Positions 13,663 through 21,190 of a DNA stretch of 24,172 nucleotides are shown in pieces (position 1 is the first letter of the stretch; the number at the start of each line of letters is the position of its first letter). Origin of the DNA: an uncultured Spirochaetaceae bacterium (GTDB lineage: Bacteria > Spirochaetota > Spirochaetia > Sphaerochaetales > Sphaerochaetaceae); assembly GCA_944389985.1 (NCBI GenBank), contig CALXON010000014.1, positions 1 to 24,172 on the forward strand, written 5' to 3'. The translations under genes and the position numbers were made by a program. Under the pieces are notes generated by a model. That model saw only the letters and a program-made list of their open reading frames with translations, ran no database searches and was not told where the DNA came from.

Positions 13663-15087
13663 TCAAAGCTTGTCAATCAGCATCGAACACTTGCCTGACG
13701 GTATCGGAAGAGTCTTCTTCTTATCCTCATCAAGAATATGGATGGTGAAGTAATAGAGCTTCTCACTCTCAAGCCTGATCTCCCAGCCTCTCACGTTCTT
13801 GTTGGAAAGTATCGTGATGCTGTTCTTCTTGAGTGAAAGATCCTCTATGCCCATCTCCTCGAGCGACGGCATTGTCCAGTTCACGGTCTTTCTCGGGAGA
13901 GAGATCTCAAGCCCGATGATGTTCTCTATGACAAGCGAGATCGTGACAAGTCCGATCATCGGAAGATAGCGCTTCCTGTTCTCCATCGAGCCGTCGATGA
14001 CCACGGCAGGCCCTTCTGAGAGCGGCTTGTAGATCTCCCATACATCATCCTGCTTCTCCGCATCCGGGTGGAGAGTATCAAGGATGAAGTACATATGACG
14101 GATCGCACACTCGCGGGCGAAGATGAATGAACCATAGTTCATGAGGCCCTTGACGACAATATATGTATAGAAAGGAACGACACCGCCCTTGTATCCGTCT
14201 CCCGATTCGGAGAAATACTTTGAGGATACGGGTACCACCGGGAACGGATTCTCTGTTCCGAACTCCTTGTCATCCTTGAGATATTCGATGAGGAATGAGG
14301 CATACTCATCATTGGGTATCTCGGCAAGCAGCGTCCAGTACGCTCCGATATGTCTGTTCTTTATGCGGTTCTTATCCCCGTCAAGATCATAATAGAACCT
14401 GTCCTCAGGATCCCACATCATGGAATTGATACGGGTCTTGACCGAGAAATAGATCCTCTTGTACCTGAAAGCAAGCTCCTTGTCGTTGAGTATGTCTCCG
14501 ATATACGACATATAAAGAGCGAACACTGCTATGGCTGCGTTGTAATCGACGGTGAAGACAGCTCCCTCACGAGGCAGGTTCCCCATATGTGTAGCAGCTG
14601 CAGGAACACTGTACAGACCATCCTTGTCCATGAAGTTCTTCTGGATCCATGCGAAATACTTCTCAAGGAACGGCACGACATCCTTCAGCCTCTTCTTGTT
14701 GCCGATCTTGTGGTAAAACACGAACTCGACATATGAAAGGAGGGGCAGGCTCACTCCGAGCGGATTGTCACTGTCAAATACAGGCGCCTTGGTGTCTATA
14801 TCATACTTCTCAGCGATCTGGCCGTCCTCCGCCTGCATGGAGTAGAAGAAATCTATCATTGAATACGGACTGTAGTTCTGATTGCTGTATACAAGGAACA
14901 GTGCGGAGAGAGAAGCATCAAAGAGATTCATGACGGATGAGTCTCCGTGTGTGAAATAGCCCTCTGGGAACAGCCCTTCCTTCTCTCCCTGGTGCCAGAT
15001 CTCATCGATCCATACCCAGGTCCTATCGTACATGTCAACAAAATCCTGATCGTAGAAATGAATACGGGGAACTAGATCCTTAACCAC
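13663..15087 (-). CDS. Trehalase/GH63-like six-hairpin glycoside hydrolase
   Basis: A 474-residue protein that I place in the (alpha/alpha)6-barrel group of trehalase, GH63 and mannosylglycerate-hydrolase-like proteins. Pointers: KDGLYS (155-160) followed by HMGNLPRE (167-174), DYNAAIAVFAL, MMWDPEDRFYYDLDGD (223-238), GYKGGVVPFYTYIVVKGLMNYG (298-319) and WEIYKP with E351. In relatives I expect a MDNxPR-like motif whose Asp is the general acid; here G169 stands at that place. No signal peptide is seen, so it is cytosolic. The start is GTG with GGAG six bases upstream. It is first in the six-gene locus and has its own promoter. The family is moderately certain; activity is uncertain. Confidence 0.72.
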   Translation of the reverse strand: MVKDLVPRIHFYDQDFVDMYDRTWVWIDEIWHQGEKEGLFPEGYFTHGDSSVMNLFDASLSALFLVYSNQNYSPYSMIDFFYSMQAEDGQIAEKYDIDTKAPVFDSDNPLGVSLPLLSYVEFVFYHKIGNKKRLKDVVPFLEKYFAWIQKNFMDKDGLYSVPAAATHMGNLPREGAVFTVDYNAAIAVFALYMSYIGDILNDKELAFRYKRIYFSVKTRINSMMWDPEDRFYYDLDGDKNRIKNRHIGAYWTLLAEIPNDEYASFLIEYLKDDKEFGTENPFPVVPVSSKYFSESGDGYKGGVVPFYTYIVVKGLMNYGSFIFARECAIRHMYFILDTLHPDAEKQDDVWEIYKPLSEGPAVVIDGSMENRKRYLPMIGLVTISLVIENIIGLEISLPRKTVNWTMPSLEEMGIEDLSLKKNSITILSNKNVRGWEIRLESEKLYYFTIHILDEDKKKTLPIPSGKCSMLIDKL

Positions 15088-15138
15088 TTTTTACTCCGTT
15101 TTCAAGTTAAAAACCCCTGATTTTTGTCCTTGAATCGC

Positions 15139-15174
15139 ATTATACATATTATCGCATGAAACAAAGGAAGTCAA
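15139..15174 (-). promoter_or_regulatory. Promoter of the sugar-utilization operon
   Basis: On the minus strand TTGACT (15174-15169) is 17 bases from TAATAT (15151-15146), and a perfect TATAAT follows at 15144-15139. The leader to the GTG at 15087 is about 45-50 bases and holds the GGAG site. Direct repeats of TCGCAT (plus-strand 15135-15140 and 15152-15157) bracket the -10 region and may be a regulator site. Confidence 0.6.
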
Positions 15175-15224
15175 ATTGTTTTTTCTGATATTTTCTTCTT
15201 GTAATTAAAGGAGTTATATGAAAA

Positions 15225-16163
15225 TTATTTTTCTTGGCCGTATATAAGTTTCAGGGCTGCAGGGAGAATCTCTATCGAGAACCTCTTCCCTGCTTTCGTG
15301 AAGAGCTCTCCATCGCTGTGAACGGCCATCTCCGGCTTCTCGGAGACAATCTCCACGCGTCTGGCGTTCATATATGTGAAACGCTTAGGATCGTTTGCAT
15401 GAGCACCTCGCAGGAATGACAGGACAGCAAGGAGAAGATCCTTCTTTGTCCTGAATGTCCTGTTGGCGAAGAACACATCGAAGACTCCGTCATTTATACG
15501 GGCTCTGGGACCGAGAAGGAACGCAGATCCCATCCTCTTTCCGTTCAGGACAGAAATCTGCTGTGTATCAAGCTCGAACTCCTCATCATCTATGCGGAGC
15601 TTCACATGATACGGTTCGGGGAAGTGGCGGAGCAGTATGTTGAAGAATGCGGCAATGTAGCTGGGCATTCCATTCAGGGCCTTGTACTCCATGGCCTTGA
15701 AGTTGACAAGGGGCTCAAAGCCGAATCCTGTTCCGTTCAGGAAGTACATTCCCTCCGGGTGATCCGTTCCCCTGCAGAGCCCGACATCCACCGGCCTTGG
15801 CGTTCCTTTTATTATCAGATCGACCGACTTCTCGAGATCGGTCGGAATACCGGCACACCAGGCGAAATCATTTCCGCGTCCGATCGGGATGATTCCCATG
15901 GTAACGGAAGGTTTTCCCGATGAGAATATGCCGTTGAGCACCTCGTTCACCGTTCCATCGCCGCCGGCTACTATTATGACCTTATACTCGTACTGGACAC
16001 CCTTTCTCGCCAGAATGACAGCGTGGCCCGGCCCCTTTGTATAGGCAACCGTGCACTGTCTTCCGCGCTCTCTGAAAATCCCCTGGATGATCTTGGCTTT
16101 CTTCCTGCCGCGGCCCTTTGAGGCATTGGGATTGATGATGAGGAGGATATCCTTTTCAAGCAT
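15225..16163 (-). CDS. Diacylglycerol/lipid kinase family protein (YegS/DgkB type)
   Basis: A 312-residue protein with the DAGK catalytic signature: INPNASKGRG (10-19), GGDGTVNEVLNG (67-78), GIIPIGRGNDFAW, and a C-terminal beta domain with INDGVFDVFF and VHSDGE. These kinases phosphorylate diacylglycerol or other lipids with ATP; which lipid cannot be told. There is no signal peptide; it should work at the inner face of the membrane. The ATG at 16163 lacks a ribosome site; a TTGCTG-17-CATACT promoter ends six bases before it. It diverges from nagA over 71 bases. Confidence 0.92.
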   Translation of the reverse strand: MLEKDILLIINPNASKGRGRKKAKIIQGIFRERGRQCTVAYTKGPGHAVILARKGVQYEYKVIIVAGGDGTVNEVLNGIFSSGKPSVTMGIIPIGRGNDFAWCAGIPTDLEKSVDLIIKGTPRPVDVGLCRGTDHPEGMYFLNGTGFGFEPLVNFKAMEYKALNGMPSYIAAFFNILLRHFPEPYHVKLRIDDEEFELDTQQISVLNGKRMGSAFLLGPRARINDGVFDVFFANRTFRTKKDLLLAVLSFLRGAHANDPKRFTYMNARRVEIVSEKPEMAVHSDGELFTKAGKRFSIEILPAALKLIYGQEK

Positions 16164-16169
16164 GTAGAA

Positions 16170-16198
16170 AGTATGCGCCGAAGAGCGGAAATCAGCAA
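16170..16198 (-). promoter_or_regulatory. Promoter of the lipid kinase gene, apparently leaderless
   Basis: TTGCTG (16198-16193) and CATACT (16175-16170) on the minus strand are 17 bases apart, and the ATG follows six bases later. There is no Shine-Dalgarno site. The -35 lies inside an inverted repeat AGCAAT/ATTGCT (16194-16210). Confidence 0.45.
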
Positions 16199-16221
16199 TA
16201 TGGAATTGCTATTGTTTCAGT

Positions 16222-16227
16222 TATAAT
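16222..16227 (+). promoter_or_regulatory. -10 element of nagA, apparently leaderless
   Basis: A perfect TATAAT ends seven bases before the nagA ATG (16235), with no ribosome site between or upstream. A -35 is not recognisable; the inverted repeat AGCAAT/ATTGCT (16194-16210) occupies that place and may bind an activator or repressor. Confidence 0.5.
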
Positions 16228-16234
16228 TTCAGAT

Positions 16235-17365
16235 ATGAACACGCTCATTCACAACGTTATGGCAGTACTTCCTGATGGGATGAGAAAGACCGATATAGCC
16301 ATTGAGAATGGTTTATTCACGGAGCCTGAGAAAAAGACATATGACCAGATGATCGAGGGCGGTGAGCTGATAGCGGTTCCCGGCTTCATCGACACCCATA
16401 TCCATGGCTACGGAGGATACGGTACAGAGGATTCCAGTCCAGATGCAATCCTTGCAATGTCCGAGGCCCTTCTGAGAGAGGGAGTCACAGCTTTCTTCCC
16501 TACCGTTTACACCGACAGAAGAGAAAGGATGCTCTCCTCCATCAGAGCGATCGCGGAGGCTGCAGGAAAGGAGAAAGGTGCGGAGATTGCAGGCATACAT
16601 GTCGAAGGTCCTTTCATATCGCCAAGGCGTATAGGGGCACAGAATCCGGAAGGCCGCCTTGATCCGGATCCGGAAGCGATGAAAGAGATCATAGAGGCTG
16701 GCAAAGGACTTGTGAGAGCAATGACGATAGCTCCTGAACTGAATGGAGTTGCGGAAATTGCAGATATTGCCCGCAAAAAGAACATCGTTCTGCTGATGGG
16801 GCATACAGACGCATCGTATCAGGAAGCGCTCTCCGGTATGGATATGGGTATAAGACACGCGACCCATCTCTTCAACGCCATGTCAGGATTGAATCACAGG
16901 AATCCCGGTGTAGCAGGGTGCGCGCTCTTCCACGAGGAGATGAATGCGGAGATCATAGCTGACGGCATACATGTGAACAAGAACCTTGTCAGATTCGTTC
17001 TGAAGACAAAGGGCAGAAAGACTGTCCTGATAACAGACTCCCTCCGTCCTACCGGTCAGGAAACCGGTCCTTTCACAGCCAACAGTAATGCCGTGATGAT
17101 GAAGGACGGAGCCTGGGTATCTGCAGAGAACCCTTCCCTTCTTGAAGGCTCTGCCCTCACGATGCACAAAGCTTTCAGGAATGTGATCTCCTGGGGAATC
17201 AGCATCGAGGATGCCTCGGCATGCTGCTCATTCTCTCCTGCTGCGGTATATGGAATGAAAGACAGAGGATGTATAGAATATGGAAGGATCGCGGATCTGG
17301 TTCTCATGAACAGTGATCTCTCGATCAGATATGTTTTCCATAAAGGAGAAGCTTATGTGGTATAG
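16235..17365 (+). CDS. nagA: N-acetylglucosamine-6-phosphate deacetylase
   Basis: A 376-residue amidohydrolase. Metal and catalytic residues are in place: H55 and H57 (DTHIHG), E124 (HVEGPF), H190 (MGHTDA), H211 (ATHLFNAM) and D268 (ITDS), with DGIHV at 243-247. NagA removes acetate from GlcNAc-6-phosphate in amino-sugar recycling or catabolism, in the cytosol. No nagB or PTS gene is nearby. The ATG follows a -10 box by seven bases. The 3' end overlaps pepD by 11 bases, so the genes from here to at least the 137-residue protein form one transcription unit. Confidence 0.96.
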   Translation: MNTLIHNVMAVLPDGMRKTDIAIENGLFTEPEKKTYDQMIEGGELIAVPGFIDTHIHGYGGYGTEDSSPDAILAMSEALLREGVTAFFPTVYTDRRERMLSSIRAIAEAAGKEKGAEIAGIHVEGPFISPRRIGAQNPEGRLDPDPEAMKEIIEAGKGLVRAMTIAPELNGVAEIADIARKKNIVLLMGHTDASYQEALSGMDMGIRHATHLFNAMSGLNHRNPGVAGCALFHEEMNAEIIADGIHVNKNLVRFVLKTKGRKTVLITDSLRPTGQETGPFTANSNAVMMKDGAWVSAENPSLLEGSALTMHKAFRNVISWGISIEDASACCSFSPAAVYGMKDRGCIEYGRIADLVLMNSDLSIRYVFHKGEAYVV

Positions 17366-18782
17366 CGGACTTGAGAACAAGCGCCTCTGGCAGCTTTTCA
17401 ATGAAATATCCAGAATCCCTCGCGGAAGCGGAAATGAGGAGGGCATCAGGAACTTCCTGATCTCCTGGGCAGATAAGAATGGTATCGATGCTGTCACTGA
17501 CAGTATAGGGAATGTGGTTCTGAAAGCACCTGCCACCAAAGGGCTTGAGAAGCTCCCGTCACTCGCGCTTCAGGGACATATGGATATGGTCTGCGTTAAG
17601 AAAGAGACATCATCCCATGATTTCACGAAGGACCCGATCGCGATAACGACAGACGGAGAGCTCATCAGGGCAAAAGGAACAAGTCTCGGAGGAGATAATG
17701 GAATAGCCATCGCAATCGCTCTCGATATCCTTTCAGACAAGACTGTCGAACACGGTCCTCTTGAGGCGATATTCACCGTTTCAGAGGAGACCGGAATGGA
17801 CGGTGCATTCAACCTCGATCCGGAGATTGTCTCGTCAAGGAGGATGATCAACCTCGACAGCGAGGAGGAAGGCATCATCTACACAGGGTGCGCCGGAGGT
17901 GCGGACATCGCGGCATCGGTCAAGGTACGTTATGAAGCGGCTGCAGGTTCTCCTCTCAGAGTGAAGGTGTCAGGACTTCTCGGAGGACACAGCGGAAGCG
18001 ATATAGGAAAGGAAAGGGCGAACGCGATCAAGATCCTTGCAAGATATCTTTCAAGGCTTCCGTCCTTCCAGCTCGTATCGATCACAGGAGGAGTGAGACA
18101 CAATGTCATTCCTTCCTCTGCGGAAGCTGTCATCATGGTCCCGGACAAAGAACTCGCACTCTCCACGGCAGAGACGCTCAGAAACGAGATCAAAAATGAA
18201 TATGCGGTATCAGACCCCGGAATAAAACTCACCATCAGCGACGCGGAGATGCCGGAGCTGGCTCTCAAGAGAAAGAAGAGCATGCTGATTGCAGACTCAC
18301 TCGTTGCACTTCCTGCGGGTGTCAGATCAATGAGCATGTCATTCCCCGGAATAGTCGAGACATCGGACAATCTGGCCATCATATCGCTTGATGAGTCCAA
18401 ATTCCGCATCGCATTCTCCGTCAGAGGTGTCATCGACTCGAGAAAGATGGAACTCGTATCTGAGATCCAGACAATACTTGATGCGTTCGGATACAAGTCA
18501 AAGGTGACAAGCACTTATCCGGCATGGGAACCGGATACTGCCTCATCCTTCACGGAGAAGTTCGTCAGATCATACAGGAAGCACATGGGAAGGAAACCTG
18601 TCGTCACGATAATCCATGCAGGACTTGAGTGCGGAGTCATAAACGCACGCATACCCGGCATGGAATCAGTTTCGATCGGACCGGAGCTGAGGGATGTCCA
18701 TTCTGTAAACGAGAACCTCAACGTGAAATCATCTGAGAGAACCGTGGCCTGCCTCAAGGCAATGCTCAAGGACCTCCGCTGA
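17355..18782 (+). CDS. pepD: Aminoacyl-histidine dipeptidase (M20 family, PepD)
   Basis: A 475-residue M20 metallopeptidase of PepD length. It has H75/D77 (QGHMDMV), the bridging D114 (SLGGDNGIA), catalytic E144/E145 (VSEETG), D168 (NLDSEEEG), the dimerisation-domain segment GGHSGSDIGKERANAI, and the last ligand in HAGLECG. PepD hydrolyses Xaa-His and other dipeptides in the cytosol. The ATG at 17355 is chosen over one at 17313 because AAGGAG lies just upstream and the protein then begins like the family (WYSGLENKRLWQLFNEIS..P). It overlaps nagA by 11 bases and the next gene by one base. Confidence 0.95.
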   Translation: MWYSGLENKRLWQLFNEISRIPRGSGNEEGIRNFLISWADKNGIDAVTDSIGNVVLKAPATKGLEKLPSLALQGHMDMVCVKKETSSHDFTKDPIAITTDGELIRAKGTSLGGDNGIAIAIALDILSDKTVEHGPLEAIFTVSEETGMDGAFNLDPEIVSSRRMINLDSEEEGIIYTGCAGGADIAASVKVRYEAAAGSPLRVKVSGLLGGHSGSDIGKERANAIKILARYLSRLPSFQLVSITGGVRHNVIPSSAEAVIMVPDKELALSTAETLRNEIKNEYAVSDPGIKLTISDAEMPELALKRKKSMLIADSLVALPAGVRSMSMSFPGIVETSDNLAIISLDESKFRIAFSVRGVIDSRKMELVSEIQTILDAFGYKSKVTSTYPAWEPDTASSFTEKFVRSYRKHMGRKPVVTIIHAGLECGVINARIPGMESVSIGPELRDVHSVNENLNVKSSERTVACLKAMLKDLR

Positions 18783-19195
18783 TGACGCTCACGCTTGTCG
18801 ATCCTCTCTGGTACAGCCCTTCAGAGAGTTCTTTTGATGATATCATGGCCTCCCTTCCATCAAAGGAGAGAGGCTATGATGCATTCATCCTGTACACCAT
18901 TTCCATGACTGAGGATTCCATGGAGATAGTTCCGGTGAGAGCCGGAGAGAGGAACGGATACTCCGAAGAGGACAGAAGGCGTATAGAATCAGGACTCAGT
19001 CCTCTGAGAAAGGATACGGAGACAGAGGAGATACCTTCCGGAAAATATACATTTGAACAGTTTCCCGCGGTCTTCTCATCCGCAGATCTTCCACGCATAA
19101 TCCTTCCCTATTCCGCATCTGCCGGAAAGGTATATGTCAGGATCTTCAAGGAAAGTGTGCTGGAGTCCGTCATGCAGCTGATGCTTCCCCTGTGA
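18782..19195 (+). CDS. Conserved-looking protein of unknown function
   Basis: A 137-residue protein I do not recognise. It is acidic and soluble, with no membrane segment or signal. The C-terminal part (IPSGKYTFEQFPAV and KVYVRIFKES) looks like a small beta-rich domain. It is probably real: the ATG overlaps the pepD stop (TGATG), an AAGGA site lies ten bases upstream, and codon use matches its neighbours. Being coupled to pepD suggests a shared transcript, not necessarily a shared function. Confidence 0.75.
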   Translation: MTLTLVDPLWYSPSESSFDDIMASLPSKERGYDAFILYTISMTEDSMEIVPVRAGERNGYSEEDRRRIESGLSPLRKDTETEEIPSGKYTFEQFPAVFSSADLPRIILPYSASAGKVYVRIFKESVLESVMQLMLPL

Positions 19196-19199
19196 TGAG

Positions 19200-19228
19200 T
19201 TGCCCTCTGTTTTTCTAAAAGCTATACT
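19200..19228 (+). promoter_or_regulatory. Promoter of the TraB-family gene, apparently leaderless
   Basis: TTGCCC (19200-19205) and TATACT (19223-19228) are 17 bases apart and the ATG begins seven bases later at 19236. It starts right after the stop of the preceding gene. Confidence 0.5.
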
Positions 19229-19235
19229 TCAGGAT

Positions 19236-20429
19236 ATGCAGATTGAGAAGATCAGCGACACCTATCACCGCATAACTTTTTCGGACGGAAGCGTCGTATA
19301 CCTTATCGGTACCGCTCATGTATCGAAAAACAGCGTTGAGGAAGTCAGGAACATAATAGAGAGCGAGAACCCGGACAGGGTCTGCATTGAGCTTGATGCC
19401 GGCAGGATGGCGAACAAGACGGAGAAGAAGAACTGGGAAGAGCAGGACATAAGGAAAGTCTTCCGCGAAGGAAAAGGGTTCTTCCTCCTGGCAAATACGG
19501 CACTGGCATCTTTCCAGAGAAAGCTCGGAGCCCAGACGGGCGCAAACCCGGGAGAGGAGATTCTTGGAGCGGCAAAGCTTGCGGAGGAGAAAGGAATACC
19601 TGTATCCCTCTGTGACAGGGATATCCAGATAACATTCAGAAGAGCCTGGGCAAAGAGCGGACTCTGGAATAAGTGCAAGCTTCTCGCAACGCTCATATCC
19701 GCAGCATTCTCAAACGAGGAGATAACTCCTGAGGAGCTCGAGGAGCTGAAGAATCAGGAGACGCTCGAGGGCATGCTGAATGAGGTCTCGAAGGAGCTGC
19801 CATCCGTAAAGGAAGTACTCATAGACGAGAGAGACATGTATCTTGCCTCTAAGATCTGCAGTGCTCCGGGAGAACGCAAGGTCGCCGTCATCGGAGCCGG
19901 ACACACAAAGGGCGTCATAGCCACGATGGAACGTATCGACAGCGGTGAGAATGTTCCTGATCCCAGAGATCTGGAGATCATCCCGAAAGGAAAAGGCTGG
20001 GGAAAGGCCGCCGGATACATCATTCCTCTCCTGATCGTTGCCCTTATAATCTACGGAATCGTTGCAAACGGCTGGGATCAGGGGCTGAGGACATTCATCT
20101 ACTGGATCATCGTCAATGTTGGCTGCACATTCGTAACCACCCTGATATCTGCAGCACATCCGCTGAACATACTTGCCTGTGCAATAACGGCTCCCTTCTT
20201 TGCTCTCAATCCCGTTCTCGGAGTGGGAATGCTGGGGGGAATACTGGAAGCAACTCTCAGAAAGCCTAAAGTGAAGGACTTTGAGAAACTCAACGATGAT
20301 GCCATGAAACTCGGAGGCTGGTACAGGAACAGGATCCTGCACTGCCTTCTTGTGTTCTTCCTCTCTTCTGTAGGAAGCATGCTCGGAACATTCGTGGCAT
20401 TTCCGATACTTATCGCAAGGCTTGCCTGA
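19236..20429 (+). CDS. TraB/PrgY family membrane protein
   Basis: A 397-residue protein from the ATG at 19236. The N-terminal TraB domain has YLIGTAHVS (23-31), PDRVCIELDAGR, and VAVIGAGHTKG, the GTxH and GxxH motifs of the TIKI/TraB fold, which suggest metal-dependent hydrolase ancestry. The last 150 residues hold several hydrophobic helices. In Enterococcus, PrgY/TraB reduces pheromone activity; the role in other bacteria is unknown. A TTG start at 19200 would add 12 residues, but that TTG forms the -35 of a promoter. The stop abuts the stop of the convergent esterase gene at TGATCA. Confidence 0.9.
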   Translation: MQIEKISDTYHRITFSDGSVVYLIGTAHVSKNSVEEVRNIIESENPDRVCIELDAGRMANKTEKKNWEEQDIRKVFREGKGFFLLANTALASFQRKLGAQTGANPGEEILGAAKLAEEKGIPVSLCDRDIQITFRRAWAKSGLWNKCKLLATLISAAFSNEEITPEELEELKNQETLEGMLNEVSKELPSVKEVLIDERDMYLASKICSAPGERKVAVIGAGHTKGVIATMERIDSGENVPDPRDLEIIPKGKGWGKAAGYIIPLLIVALIIYGIVANGWDQGLRTFIYWIIVNVGCTFVTTLISAAHPLNILACAITAPFFALNPVLGVGMLGGILEATLRKPKVKDFEKLNDDAMKLGGWYRNRILHCLLVFFLSSVGSMLGTFVAFPILIARLA

Positions 20430-21077
20430 TCAGAGAACAGAGCGGCGTATCCCCTTCGCCATGCGGAGGACGGCATCCTGAAAGTGATTCCCGGGATTGA
20501 GCTCGTATTCGGAGCTGATACCGAGACTCAGAAAATGTTCATGCAGTCTTTCCGTATTGTCCTGTACCGTCTTCATGACAGGATTTACTGTCCTTGCCTC
20601 CCTGTCACCCAGTGAGCGATACACTTTCTCCGGGTCTGCTTTCATGCTGTTAGAAAGCGCGTATTCGAGAAAGCCGGGAAACCACAGGGATCCTGAGACA
20701 GAGACTATACGGGAGAACATATCAGTCCTGTATGCTGAATACACGGCAAAGAGTCCTGCAAGAGAGTATCCCGCAATGATCATGCACGACGGCCGGAGTG
20801 AATATTCTCTCACGGTATCCGGGATCAGGGATGACACAAGATCCCCGATGTATGAATCGGCAAGGCCTCCGAAAGGCTCTCCGTTCCTGAATACCGCAGG
20901 GACTGCCCAGGGAGAGAGATCATCATTCCAGGAAAGACCGTCCACAGCCATCAGGGTTATGTCAGAAGACCCGACAGCATCATACACTGCCTGCCCCTCT
21001 CCGTTCACTGTATTGAGCACCACCAGCGGACAGGGAGCGTCCCGCTTTCCATATATCCCGACATGTATCTTGTCCAT
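20430..21077 (-). CDS. Alpha/beta-hydrolase esterase
   Basis: A 215-residue protein with an alpha/beta-hydrolase triad: nucleophile S105 in GYSLAG (103-108), D158 (GDREA) and H198 (GNHF). It resembles small enterochelin-esterase or putative-esterase (EsteraseD-like) proteins; the substrate is unknown. There is no signal peptide. The ATG at 21077 is preferred to a GTG at 21131: the extra 18 residues are not hydrophobic or conserved-looking, and a TTGGTT-18-TATATT promoter ends six bases before this ATG. It diverges from the XRE regulator over 113 bases. Confidence 0.85.
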   Translation of the reverse strand: MDKIHVGIYGKRDAPCPLVVLNTVNGEGQAVYDAVGSSDITLMAVDGLSWNDDLSPWAVPAVFRNGEPFGGLADSYIGDLVSSLIPDTVREYSLRPSCMIIAGYSLAGLFAVYSAYRTDMFSRIVSVSGSLWFPGFLEYALSNSMKADPEKVYRSLGDREARTVNPVMKTVQDNTERLHEHFLSLGISSEYELNPGNHFQDAVLRMAKGIRRSVL

Positions 21078-21083
21078 AAGGAA

Positions 21084-21113
21084 AATATATACCTTCTTCC
21101 ACAGCTGAACCAA
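21084..21113 (-). promoter_or_regulatory. Promoter of the esterase gene, apparently leaderless
   Basis: TTGGTT (21113-21108) and TATATT (21089-21084) on the minus strand are 18 bases apart, with the ATG six bases further. The -35 overlaps an inverted repeat, GAACC-AAT-GGTTTC, at about 21107-21120, which could be an operator for the divergent XRE regulator. Confidence 0.45.
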
Positions 21114-21141
21114 TGGTTTCCTCTTTTCCACTGTCAGTTCA

Positions 21142-21170
21142 TTGACTCTACTGCTCCTTCACTGTATTTC
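21142..21170 (+). promoter_or_regulatory. Promoter candidate of the XRE regulator gene
   Basis: TTGACT (21142-21147) and TATTTC (21165-21170) are 17 bases apart. The start would be near 21177, giving a short leader with GGAGG at 21181-21185 before the ATG at 21191. The -35 is good; the -10 is weak. Confidence 0.4.
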
Positions 21171-21190
21171 TGTCATCACTGGAGGACGTT

